From the NCBI GenBank assembly GCA_964536465.1, contig CAZHXQ010000072.1:1-10045 (forward strand): a stretch of DNA of 10,045 bases. The letters run 5' to 3'. Both the position numbers and the translations under genes were made by a program. The DNA is from Mesolinea sp964536465 (lineage in GTDB: Bacteria > Chloroflexota > Anaerolineae > Anaerolineales > Anaerolineaceae). The notes under the pieces are model-generated. The model saw nothing but the letters and a program-made list of their open reading frames with translations. It searched no databases and had not been told where the DNA came from. Positions 1-6,855 of the stretch are shown here, one piece after another (within the stretch, counting starts at the first letter, position 1; each line of letters starts with the position of its first letter).

Positions 1-364
1 GGTCTTGCTGCACTACCTCGACCCCTGCTTCGCTGAAACTGCTGCGCAGGCTCTGGGTGCCCACCAGGAAAACGCTTTGGTTGGGATAAAAGCAATTCAG
101 GTGGCTGATGGTCGCGTCGCCGGCAGTATAGATGCGCGCATCGCCTGGACGCACACCTAATCTCGTCAGTTTGCTAACATAAGCCGATTTGCTTTTAGAC
201 GTGTTATTGGTCAGAAACGTAAATTTGAGCCCAACCAGGTTGAGCCAGTCGAGCAATTCGAGCGCTCCCGGCAGAAGAGCATCTCCCAGAAAGAAGGTGC
301 CGTCCATATCCAGGATCAAAGCGGAGGGTTTCTTTACGGTGTCGTGTTTCACAAGCAGTTGCAT
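1..364 (-). CDS. HAD-IIA (NagD-like) sugar/nucleotide phosphatase, 3' end cut by window edge
   Basis: The first 121 residues are visible; the rest lies beyond the left edge. Read from the ATG at 364-362, the protein has HAD motif I as DMDGT (Asp19, Asp21, expected nucleophile and acid/base) followed by FFLGDALLPGA. Motif II is LTNNTSKS (residues 51-58), and AGDAT follows at 81-85. The DxDGT...TNNxSKS spacing and the missing early cap insert fit the HAD-IIA group (NagD, phosphoglycolate or 4-nitrophenyl phosphatase type). These are cytoplasmic Mg-dependent phosphatases with a C2 cap; the cap and motifs III/IV are not visible, so the substrate cannot be named. No Shine-Dalgarno is seen before the ATG, and the predicted transcript leader is only about 9 nt. 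It is divergent from the copper operon, with no evidence of a functional link. Confidence 0.88.
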   Translation of the reverse strand, partial: MQLLVKHDTVKKPSALILDMDGTFFLGDALLPGALELLDWLNLVGLKFTFLTNNTSKSKSAYVSKLTRLGVRPGDARIYTAGDATISHLNCFYPNQSVFLVGTQSLRSSFSEAGVEVVQQD

Positions 365-387
365 TTTTTCTGTAGAATTTTTATAAT
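359..387 (+). promoter_or_regulatory. Predicted promoter of the copper chaperone/ATPase operon
   Basis: A perfect -10 TATAAT (382-387) is preceded at 17 bp by TTGCAT (359-364), a weak -35. The start would lie near 394, leaving a leader of about 40 nt before the chaperone ATG. The short imperfect dyad TTCTGTAGAA (368-377) sits in the spacer and could be an operator. The 17-bp spacer argues against a MerR/CueR-type promoter, which usually has 19-20 bp. Confidence 0.5.
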
Positions 388-407
388 CAACTTTAACCTA
401 CTAACAA
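380..407 (-). promoter_or_regulatory. Predicted promoter of the HAD phosphatase gene
   Basis: On the minus strand a -35 TTGTTA (407-402) and a -10 TATAAA (385-380) are separated by 16 bp. This predicts a start near 373 and a very short leader to the ATG at 364. The -10 shares bases 382-385 with the -10 of the divergent copper operon, so the two promoters probably compete. Prediction from consensus only. Confidence 0.5.
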
Positions 408-433
408 TAACCTAAGATAGAGAGGCTTAAACA

Positions 434-640
434 ATGGAAACCAGAATGTATTCTATCCCAAACATGAGTTGCATGCACTGCGTGAACCGGATTCAAGAAG
501 CAGTAAGCGCCATCGAAGGTGTGGATTTCGTCGACACCGACCTGATGACCCTGACTGTAAAGGTAGATTTTGAACCACCAGCCGATGATATGACCATTCG
601 CCGAACTTTGGAGACCATCGGATACCCAGCTTCCTCATGA
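434..640 (+). CDS. Small HMA-domain copper chaperone (CopZ-like)
   Basis: This 68-residue protein is one heavy-metal-associated (ferredoxin-like) domain. The metal-binding loop is NMSCMHC, with Cys13 and Cys16 as the two Cu(I) ligands, and the C-terminal ETIGYPA matches the usual end of the fold. Its length is that of stand-alone CopZ chaperones, which carry cytosolic Cu(I) to the exporting ATPase. The start is supported by AGAGG (421-425), 8 nt before the ATG. The stop overlaps the ATG of the downstream ATPase (ATGA at 637-640), indicating translational coupling and a working pair. Metal choice is inferred from the partner; the fold alone does not exclude other soft metals. Confidence 0.9.
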   Translation: METRMYSIPNMSCMHCVNRIQEAVSAIEGVDFVDTDLMTLTVKVDFEPPADDMTIRRTLETIGYPASS

Positions 641-3093
641 GCGAAAAAGAGCATATTAATCTACCAGTCCTGGGGATGACCTGTGCCAATTGCGCGGTTT
701 CTGTGGAACGCGCTTTGAAACGGACCGAAGGGGTTGATGAAGCCATGGTCAACCTCTCTTCAGAACGTGTGGCTGTAACCTACGATAGCGACCAGACCGC
801 GCTAACCGAACTGGTAGAGAGCATCGAAAGTGCCGGTTACGGCGTGGCCACCGGAGAGGCGGTATTATCAATTCCGGAATTGAGTGACCCGGTGGATGCC
901 CAGCGACTTGAAAAATCTCTGATCGGCAAACCGGGTATTATCTCCAGCCAGGCCAACCCTGTCGCTGAGAAATTGAACCTGGTCTACGTCCCCACCATTA
1001 CCAACATCTCCGAGATTATGGAACTGGTCTCAAAGGCTGGTTTCACCCCGACACTCACCGATCGTGATCTGGACGACCCTGAATCCAAAGCCCGCCAACG
1101 GGCGATCCAGCAGCAGCGCCGTCTGCTGACAATCTCATTGATCCTGACCATCCCGATTTTCGTGCTGCAGATGGGCAGCGAGTTCAACTTGCTGCCGTCG
1201 GTGATCAGTCAGGCAACCTGGCTGAACTGGGTGCTGTTCGCACTGGCCACCCCGGTCCAGTTTTATGTGGGTCGGTCTTACTATATCAACGCCTGGAAGT
1301 CGCTTAGAAACGGCTCAGCTAATATGGATGTTTTGGTCGCCCTGGGAACTTCTGTGGCTTATTTCTATTCGGTTTTGGTCATGTTGTCTGTATTGCCCGG
1401 CATGGTTTACTTTGAGACTTCAGCCACGATCATTACTTTGGTCAGGCTGGGTAAATACCTGGAGACAAAGGCGAAATCTGGCGCTGGCGATTCCATCAAA
1501 AAACTGCTCAGTCTCAAGCCAACCACAGCCCGCATATTACGCGACGGACAGGAAACCGAAATCGACTCCGGAGACCTGGTGCCTGGCGATTTGATCGTTG
1601 TTCGCCCTGGCGAAAAATTACCAACCGATGGCATCGTGGTAGAGGGCTTTTCGAGCATTGATGAAAGTATGCTCACCGGAGAATCCAAGCCCATCGACAA
1701 AACCCCTGGCTCTGAAGTGTTTGGCGCAACCCTCAACAAAAACGGCCGCCTCGTTTTCAAAGCCACCAAAGTCGGGCGCGACACCTTCCTCAGCCAGATC
1801 ATCAAAATGGTCGAGGATGCCCAGACCAGCAAAGCACCAATCCAACAGCTGGCTGACAAAATTTCGGCGGTTTTTGTGCCAATCGTGATCGCGATCGCCG
1901 TTCTCACTTTTGTGATCTGGTACTTCGTTATTCCCCCACCTACCCAGCAGACCATGCATGGGACGATCACTCCTCTGGCCAACGCCATCATCAACACGGT
2001 GGCGGTGCTGGTGATTGCTTGCCCCTGCGCTATGGGATTGGCGACTCCGACTGCCGTGATGACCGGAACAGGCAGAGCGTCTGAACTTGGGATTTTGTTT
2101 AAATCTGGTGAGGGGCTGGAAGCAACCGGCGGTGTGGACACCATTTTGTTTGATAAAACCGGCACGCTCACCGTGGGGCGCCCGCAATTGACAGATATTT
2201 TGCCGCTCTCCACGCGCTATAGCGAGGAACAATTATTGAACCTGGCGGCATCAGCAGAAAGCGGCAGCGAGCATCCCCTGGCCGACGCGATTGTGGCCGA
2301 GGCCACCCTCCGAAACCTCAGCCTGCAGGCGCTGGACTCTTTCAGGAATTACCCGGGCAAAGGCATCCGTGCAAACATCGATGGCCAAACAGTTCTGGTC
2401 GGCAACAACCGGTTCATTGAATCTCAAAAGGTGGCTTCCTCTCCTGAGATCGCTGCCAAAATGGAAAAATTAGAGGCCGAAGCGAAAACAGTCGTGCTGA
2501 TCGCCATCGATGGTCAAATAGAGGGGTTGTTTGCCATCACAGACGCGCTCAAACCGACCTCCCGCGAGGCTGTTGCTGAACTGGAAGCAGCAGGCTTGAC
2601 CACCGGCATGCTCACCGGGGACAACCAAACCACCGCCGAGGCTATTGCGCGTCAGGCCGGCATTACCGAGGTGCACGCGAACCTCCTGCCGGGGGATAAA
2701 ACCGGAATAATCCAGCAGGAGCAAGACAAAGGCCGCAAGGTGGCCATGGTCGGTGACGGTATCAACGACGCGCCAGCCCTGACCCAGGCCAACAGCGGGA
2801 TTGCGATCGGCACCGGTACGGATGTCGCCATTGCCTCCGCGTCTGTTGTGGTCATCAGCGGGGATCCGCTTTCAATTTCTCAAGCAGTTCGCCTCTCCAA
2901 ACGCACCTTGCGCACCATCAGGCAGAATTTGTTTTGGGCCTTCATCTACAATGTGATCCTGATCCCAGTGGCCGCGGCTGGACTGCTGCATCCGATGTTT
3001 GCCGCAGGGGCTATGTCGCTCAGCAGTATTTTTGTGGTGACCAACAGCCTGAGACTAAAGAATTTTGAGAAGGATAAGCAGACGAATATTTAA
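637..3093 (+). CDS. copA: Cu(I)-exporting P1B-type ATPase
   Basis: This 818-residue inner-membrane pump uses ATP to export Cu(I). An N-terminal HMA domain (about 9-70) has GMTCANC with Cys16 and Cys19. Residues about 80-138 look like a second HMA fold (ending SKAGFTP) without any CxxC. Eight membrane segments are expected. The transport motif CPC is at 462-464, with Tyr771-Asn772 in segment 7 and Met793...Ser796-Ser797 in segment 8; together these are the signature of Cu(I)-type (P1B-1) pumps. Catalytic motifs are all present: TGES (347-350), DKTGT with phosphorylated Asp506, SEHP (His546-Pro547), TGDN (660-663) and GDGINDAP (706-713). The start overlaps the chaperone stop by ATGA. Length and motif order are complete, with no frameshift. 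Confidence 0.95.
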   Translation: MSEKEHINLPVLGMTCANCAVSVERALKRTEGVDEAMVNLSSERVAVTYDSDQTALTELVESIESAGYGVATGEAVLSIPELSDPVDAQRLEKSLIGKPGIISSQANPVAEKLNLVYVPTITNISEIMELVSKAGFTPTLTDRDLDDPESKARQRAIQQQRRLLTISLILTIPIFVLQMGSEFNLLPSVISQATWLNWVLFALATPVQFYVGRSYYINAWKSLRNGSANMDVLVALGTSVAYFYSVLVMLSVLPGMVYFETSATIITLVRLGKYLETKAKSGAGDSIKKLLSLKPTTARILRDGQETEIDSGDLVPGDLIVVRPGEKLPTDGIVVEGFSSIDESMLTGESKPIDKTPGSEVFGATLNKNGRLVFKATKVGRDTFLSQIIKMVEDAQTSKAPIQQLADKISAVFVPIVIAIAVLTFVIWYFVIPPPTQQTMHGTITPLANAIINTVAVLVIACPCAMGLATPTAVMTGTGRASELGILFKSGEGLEATGGVDTILFDKTGTLTVGRPQLTDILPLSTRYSEEQLLNLAASAESGSEHPLADAIVAEATLRNLSLQALDSFRNYPGKGIRANIDGQTVLVGNNRFIESQKVASSPEIAAKMEKLEAEAKTVVLIAIDGQIEGLFAITDALKPTSREAVAELEAAGLTTGMLTGDNQTTAEAIARQAGITEVHANLLPGDKTGIIQQEQDKGRKVAMVGDGINDAPALTQANSGIAIGTGTDVAIASASVVVISGDPLSISQAVRLSKRTLRTIRQNLFWAFIYNVILIPVAAAGLLHPMFAAGAMSLSSIFVVTNSLRLKNFEKDKQTNI

Positions 3094-3121
3094 TTGAAAA
3101 TTGAGGATATTGCTTGAAGTC

Positions 3122-3150
3122 AATGTGCTTGCCCTGGTGGCAGGCACATT
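3122..3150. terminator. Strong hairpin between convergent copA and rnhA
   Basis: AATGTGCTTGCC (3122-3133) pairs with GGCAGGCACATT (3139-3150) over 12 bp, including one G-T wobble, around the 5-base loop CTGGT. It lies in the 62-bp gap between two converging genes (stops at 3093 and 3156). That is where a bidirectional terminator is expected. Neither side has a good T-run, so it may instead be a transcript-end stabiliser or a Rho-assisted stop. Confidence 0.6.
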
Positions 3151-3155
3151 CTATA

Positions 3156-3590
3156 TTACAGAGGTATCGCTTTTCTGGCCAACGCGTCAACCCGCTCGTT
3201 CATGGGATTGCCGGCATGTCCTTTTACCCATACCCAGTCGATCTGGTGCCTGGCCAGTTCGACATCCATCTCCTTCCAGAGATCAACATTTTGGAGCTTT
3301 CCATGCTTGCGCTTCCAATCGCGCCTTTTCCAATCCTCCAGCCAGGAGGTGGCACCGTTAAGCAGATAGGCTGAATCAGTGTGAAATCGAATCCGATAGG
3401 GTCGCTCGAGCGCTCGCAGAGCTTCCAGAGCAGCCCTTACCTCCATGCGGTTGTTCGTGGTTTCTCTTTCTCCCCCGCTGATTTCCTGCTCATGGTCGCC
3501 ATAACGCAATATCGCCGCCCACCCCCCCGGTCCGGGATTGCCACTGCAGGCGCCATCAGTGTAGATTTCAATGTCGGGCAGCTTGTTCAA
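3156..3590 (-). CDS. rnhA: Ribonuclease HI
   Basis: This 144-residue cytoplasmic enzyme cleaves the RNA strand of RNA-DNA hybrids (R-loops, replication primers). The fold opens with IYTDGACSGNPGPGGW. All catalytic residues are visible: Asp12 in TDG, Glu50 in NNRMEV, Asp72 in HTDS, His125 in KGHAGN and Asp135 in ERVDALA. The basic, Trp-rich stretch at 82-97 (WLEDWKRRDWKRK) corresponds to the handle/basic protrusion of E. coli-type RNase HI. An upstream-extended frame exists, but the fold begins near residue 6 of the chosen start. That TTG (3590-3588) has GGAG 8 nt upstream and overlaps the stop of the preceding lipoprotein gene as TTGA, which points to translational coupling. E. coli RNase HI has 155 residues, so the length is normal. 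Confidence 0.94.
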   Translation of the reverse strand: MNKLPDIEIYTDGACSGNPGPGGWAAILRYGDHEQEISGGERETTNNRMEVRAALEALRALERPYRIRFHTDSAYLLNGATSWLEDWKRRDWKRKHGKLQNVDLWKEMDVELARHQIDWVWVKGHAGNPMNERVDALARKAIPL

Positions 3591-5008
3591 GGTCGCTGCT
3601 CCAGATTTATCCTGGTGGTCTCTCCAAAAACCTCCAGAATGCTGTTGAAATAGGCTGAATCCAGGTTGTAAACCCGCTGGTAAGCATCTTGAAAGACCAG
3701 TCTGACCGATGCCCAATCCGAATTTTCAGGCACAACAGTAATACCTGGCTCGCCCAGCAGTGCAGCGGTCCAATAGGGATGTTCGCGGGCATATTCAGGA
3801 GCGACTTCTACCGGATGCCCGATAGAGGGCCATAATCCGTGAATTTCAGCCAGCCGCGCCTGCTGATCCGGCTCCATCAGCCAGCTGGCAAAAATCCAGG
3901 CTGCCAGTTCGGAGTTCGGATCAGTGCGGGGGACAGCAAAAGAAAGCGGCTCAAGCACAAGAAACGTTTCCCCGGCAGCATTCGGATAGGCCAGAGCAGT
4001 CCAGTCGTCCTTAAAATTGCCCGAACGCTGATAAGCAAGTTGGAAGGGAAGACTCAGCAGCGAACCTTCGTAAGCCACCGCGTACCGGTCCGAAAAGTAG
4101 CGGTAAGGCAGCGGTTCGACCCCTCTCCAGGTCTGGTTTAGCCCGTAGGCTGTTTTTAAGAAGTTAAACGACGCCAACAGAGGTTCAGGCTGCGGGGTAA
4201 AGTTCCCCTCTTGTTCCACAAATTCACCCTCGAACGAGATGTACCAACTTTGCGCGGAGAGTGGCTCCTGCGAAAGCCACAGCCCCCCTGTGCCGTTATT
4301 GTTGTAATTCCCGTCAACCAGGTTGAGGTTCAATGCCGTCTCAGCCACGCTCATTAAATCTTCTCTGGTTACGGGGAGGCTGTCGAAACCCAGCTCTTGA
4401 GCCCAGGTTGTGTTGTAAAGCAAAATTCCCGCGTTATAAGCAAGGGGAATGGTGTAGTGAACCGATTCGCCAAAGGATGGATAAAATGCCGCAAAAGGCG
4501 AGTCTGCTTGAAAGTGAGCGCTCACACCAAACTTGGGGTCGCGAGCGTAATCATCCAGAGCCAGAAATTGTGTATCAGGTTGAGCCGCCAATAGGTCCGT
4601 TCCCATACCAATCACCAGTTGGTCTTCCAGCAAGCCATCAAAAATATGGTTTGCAACCCCGCTGACCCCGCCCGAAGGCACACCGGCGACATGAATGCCC
4701 CAGCGGTTGCTGACGTTAAAATCGCGAATCATCTGGTCGAATTGTTCGCTGCTATCATAAAAAGGGTGGCGAACGGTGATGCTCAGCCCCTTGAGCAGTT
4801 TATCTGTGATTGCGATGGTAGGGACCGCTCGAGTCTCTGTTGGAAGCGGGGCTTGCGTCAACTCGGGCGTCGAAACAGCCGATGCGACCGGCCGTGTCTG
4901 AGTCGGGTCAGCAGTCGGCGCTTCGACAGGCAAAGCAGCACAGCCGGCCAACAAAAGCTGACCGATCAGCAAAACCCAGATTAAATTCCTATACCACGTC
5001 CGTTTCAA
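3587..5008 (-). CDS. Extracellular solute-binding lipoprotein (ABC importer type, sugar-binding-like)
   Basis: From the TTG at 5008-5006 the product is 473 residues. It begins MKRTWYRNLIWVLLIG and has the lipobox LLAGC with lipidated Cys23. A Thr/Pro/Ala-rich tether follows (about 25-66), then a mature domain with features of family 1 solute-binding proteins: IPLAYNAGILLYNTTWAQELG (184-204), where such proteins read P-YN-LYYNK-L-G, and a late helix AAWIFASWLMEPDQQARL. The start is set by CTGGAGG (5020-5014), 5 nt before the TTG. The open frame continues upstream to 5095, but that extension is the antisense-free tRNA gene itself and puts charged residues before the signal peptide. No permease or ATPase gene is adjacent, so the substrate is unknown; sugars are plausible by family. 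It appears co-transcribed with the upstream tRNA and the downstream rnhA. Confidence 0.85.
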   Translation of the reverse strand: MKRTWYRNLIWVLLIGQLLLAGCAALPVEAPTADPTQTRPVASAVSTPELTQAPLPTETRAVPTIAITDKLLKGLSITVRHPFYDSSEQFDQMIRDFNVSNRWGIHVAGVPSGGVSGVANHIFDGLLEDQLVIGMGTDLLAAQPDTQFLALDDYARDPKFGVSAHFQADSPFAAFYPSFGESVHYTIPLAYNAGILLYNTTWAQELGFDSLPVTREDLMSVAETALNLNLVDGNYNNNGTGGLWLSQEPLSAQSWYISFEGEFVEQEGNFTPQPEPLLASFNFLKTAYGLNQTWRGVEPLPYRYFSDRYAVAYEGSLLSLPFQLAYQRSGNFKDDWTALAYPNAAGETFLVLEPLSFAVPRTDPNSELAAWIFASWLMEPDQQARLAEIHGLWPSIGHPVEVAPEYAREHPYWTAALLGEPGITVVPENSDWASVRLVFQDAYQRVYNLDSAYFNSILEVFGETTRINLEQRP

Positions 5009-5022
5009 TTCAGCCTCCAGAG

Positions 5023-5113
5023 CGGGAATGGATGGGAGTCGAACCCACCTCGGCTCTTGCGACCCGACACTGATTTTGAAGACCAGGAAGCCCACCAGGA
5101 CCTAACCATTCCC
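5023..5113 (-). tRNA. selC: tRNA-Sec (selenocysteine, anticodon TCA)
   Basis: The 91-nt gene folds like bacterial tRNA-Sec. It has an 8-bp acceptor stem (GGGAATGG at 5113-5106 with CCATTCCC at 5031-5024). A 6-bp D stem AGGTCC/GGGCTT closes the 4-base loop TGGT. The anticodon stem is CTGGT/ATCAG around the loop CTTCAAA, with anticodon TCA at 5079-5077. A 21-nt long variable arm follows, then a 5-bp T stem with loop TTCGACT and discriminator G. The 8+5 acceptor/T arrangement and the 6-bp D stem are specific to tRNA-Sec, and the layout matches E. coli selC element by element. CCA is not encoded (the DNA continues CT). The tRNA is charged with serine, converted by SelA with selenophosphate, and delivered to UGA codons by SelB. 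Confidence 0.95.
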
Positions 5114-5119
5114 ACATGA

Positions 5120-5149
5120 AGGATAATTCAGTCACGCCTTGATTGTCAA
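5120..5149 (-). promoter_or_regulatory. Predicted promoter of selC and its downstream genes
   Basis: On the minus strand a perfect -35 TTGACA (5149-5144) is followed after 18 bp by TATCCT (5125-5120). The start would fall only a few bases before the tRNA 5' end at 5113. A strong -35 with the start right at the tRNA is usual for tRNA genes. No other convincing promoter is seen before the lipoprotein gene, so it probably drives selC, the lipoprotein gene and rnhA together. Confidence 0.65.
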
Positions 5150-5239
5150 CCCAAAAATATTACCTTAAGGCCGGAAATTGAAGTGCGGGCTGCTGCGAAA
5201 AATCGCTGCCTTCCTTCCCATTACCCTGTGTGGAAGGCT

Positions 5240-5245
5240 TATACT
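5240..5245 (+). promoter_or_regulatory. Possible -10 box for the GH13 gene
   Basis: TATACT lies 90 bp before the ATG of the glycosidase, in the 221-bp divergent gap 5114-5334. No good -35 is found at 16-18 bp, so this is weak. The short inverted repeat CCTTCC (5213-5218) and GGAAGG (5232-5237) lies just upstream and could be an operator. Apart from this and the selC promoter, I see nothing else in the gap. Confidence 0.25.
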
Positions 5246-5334
5246 ACCTGTCTGTTCAATTTTTGTACGTTGTGATAAAGTAGTTGCTGGATAAACTAAA
5301 TCAGGAACTTGAATCGAGGCGTAGAAAGAAAATA

Positions 5335-6792
5335 ATGAACGAACACCATAATCACACCCCCGATTGGGTCAAAAACGCTGTTTTTTACCAAATTTTCCCG
5401 GACCGTTTTGCCTGGAGCAACCAGGTGAGCAAACCTGGTAACTTCGAAAAATGGGATTCCCCGCCTACTATCGACGGCTTCAAAGGCGGCGATTTGATGG
5501 GTGTGTATGAAAAGCTGGATTATCTCGAAGATCTCGGCATCAACGCGATTTATTTCAACCCTATCTTCATGTCTGCGTCAAACCATCGCTATCATACTTT
5601 CGATTACTACCGCGTTGACCCACTTTTAGGCGGCAACGAAGCCTTTTTTACGCTGCTCGATGAAGCCCATAAACGCCAAATCCGGATTGTGTTGGACGGA
5701 GTCTTCAACCACGCCAGCCGCGGTTTCTTCCCTTTTCATCACATTATGGAAACCGGCAGTAGCTCGCCTTACTACGAATGGTTTAATATCAAATGTCTTC
5801 CGTTGAATGCTTATCATACCAGGGCAAATTATGACTGCTGGTGGAATCTGCCAGCGCTGCCAAAGCTGAACACAAAAAACCCTCAGGTGCGTAAATATAT
5901 TTTCGATGTCGCCCGATATTGGGTTGAGAAGGGTATCGACGGATGGCGGTTGGACGTTCCATTTGAAATCGATGAGGATGAGTTTTGGGAAGAGTTCCGC
6001 GACGTTGTAAAAACCGCCAATCCCGATGCCTACATCGTGGGTGAAATTCCCAGCGAAGCGCAACGCTGGCTCGGCACCGGCAGACAATTCGACGCGGTCA
6101 TGAATTATCAGCTCACCCATATCATGCTGGCATTCTTTGGCGGCCACCAAATCGACCGCCAGCTGGCGGAGGGCATGATGGGTCTCCCAGCCCCCCACCC
6201 AGCAGATGCCGCTCAATTCGCAGCCCGCACCAGCCGTCTGCTCGAGATGTATCCCAAAGAATTTTCCTACGCGCAGATGAACCTGCTGGATAGCCACGAT
6301 ATGCCCCGCTTCCTCAGCCTGGTTCAGGGCGACGTGCGCCGCTTGAAGCTGGCCTACCTCTTCCTGATGACCTATCCCGGCGCGCCGACCATCTATTACG
6401 GCGACGAGATCGGTCTGACTGGTGGGCGTGACCCGCTTAACCGCAAGAGCTTCCCCTGGGATAAAAGCCACTGGAATCTCGATTTACGCGATTACATCCG
6501 CGAACTGATTTTAGTCCGCCTTTCAATGCCCGTATTGAGGCGTGGCAGCTATGAACCCGTCTACACACAGGAGCGCGTGCTGGCTTACCTGAGACGTGAC
6601 CATCATGAGGATAAAGTTCTGGTCATCATCAATGCGGAGGAAACCCCCAGGACGGTGTCAATTTCCTTGAACGGTGCTTTCGAAGACCAATCCATCCTGC
6701 AGGACCAGATCGGCAAAGCCAGTTTCACAGTCGACAACAACCAGCTGAGAGACATTACCATCCCCGCCCAGAGCGGATATATTCTGACCTGA
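5335..6792 (+). CDS. GH13 alpha-glucan hydrolase, neopullulanase/cyclomaltodextrinase-like
   Basis: From the ATG at 5335 the product has 485 residues. It starts directly at the (beta/alpha)8 barrel (PDWVKNAVFYQIFPDRF). The four GH13 regions are intact: region I DGVFNH (121-126), region II GWRLDVPFE with nucleophile Asp207, region III IVGEI with acid/base Glu237, and region IV LLDSHD (317-322) with the transition-state His-Asp. NPIFMSASNHRYHTFDYY and PTIYYGDEIGLTGGRDP resemble the maltogenic amylase/neopullulanase group (GH13_20-like), which hydrolyses alpha-1,4 and some alpha-1,6 bonds in maltodextrins. The N-terminal CBM34 domain usual in that group is absent. A short beta domain ends the protein (about 415-485). 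There is no signal peptide, so it is probably cytoplasmic. A TTG at 5284 gives 17 extra residues but has no ribosome site; the ATG has only a weak AGAAAG. Confidence 0.9.
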   Translation: MNEHHNHTPDWVKNAVFYQIFPDRFAWSNQVSKPGNFEKWDSPPTIDGFKGGDLMGVYEKLDYLEDLGINAIYFNPIFMSASNHRYHTFDYYRVDPLLGGNEAFFTLLDEAHKRQIRIVLDGVFNHASRGFFPFHHIMETGSSSPYYEWFNIKCLPLNAYHTRANYDCWWNLPALPKLNTKNPQVRKYIFDVARYWVEKGIDGWRLDVPFEIDEDEFWEEFRDVVKTANPDAYIVGEIPSEAQRWLGTGRQFDAVMNYQLTHIMLAFFGGHQIDRQLAEGMMGLPAPHPADAAQFAARTSRLLEMYPKEFSYAQMNLLDSHDMPRFLSLVQGDVRRLKLAYLFLMTYPGAPTIYYGDEIGLTGGRDPLNRKSFPWDKSHWNLDLRDYIRELILVRLSMPVLRRGSYEPVYTQERVLAYLRRDHHEDKVLVIINAEETPRTVSISLNGAFEDQSILQDQIGKASFTVDNNQLRDITIPAQSGYILT

Positions 6793-6830
6793 TGCTCTTG
6801 CTTAAACCACCAGGATCGAGAACTTCCATG

Positions 6831-6855
6831 GGAGACCTTTTAAGGGTCTCCTTTT
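6831..6855 (+). terminator. Intrinsic terminator after the GH13 gene
   Basis: GGAGACC (6831-6837) and GGTCTCC (6845-6851) form a perfect 7-bp stem around a 7-base loop, followed directly by TTTT and ATTT. It lies 38 bp after the stop at 6792. On the opposite strand no T-run follows, so it acts on plus-strand transcripts. The remaining 120 bp to 6972 hold nothing I can identify. Confidence 0.85.

Noticed and set aside
189..386. Small plus-strand open frame in the first 400 bases
   Set aside because: It is antisense to the HAD phosphatase, whose motifs I and II are clear on the other strand.
1407..2232. Two long open frames on the strand opposite copA
   Set aside because: They are shadows of a well-supported gene with all ATPase motifs. 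Their products show no recognisable domain or ribosome site.
5009..5095. Upstream extension of the lipoprotein reading frame
   Set aside because: It runs through the tRNA-Sec gene on the same strand and adds charged residues before the signal peptide. The TTG at 5008 has a good Shine-Dalgarno.
5180..5237. Minus-strand GGAAGGAAGGCAGC stretch, resembling the apical motif of bacterial SRP RNA
   Set aside because: The UCC-GGAA-GGA hairpin and the flanking pairing of the real RNA are missing.
5284..5334. TTG start adding 17 residues to the GH13 protein
   Set aside because: No ribosome site precedes it and the extra residues are outside the fold; the ATG at 5335 begins just before the barrel.
5626..6471. 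281-codon open frame opposite the GH13 gene
   Set aside because: It is antisense to conserved GH13 regions I to IV and has no domain signal.
6790..6855. UGA at the end of the GH13 gene followed by a hairpin, considered as a selenocysteine codon with SECIS
   Set aside because: The protein is complete at the UGA and only 16 codons follow. The hairpin is about 40 nt away and ends in a T-run, so it is a terminator.
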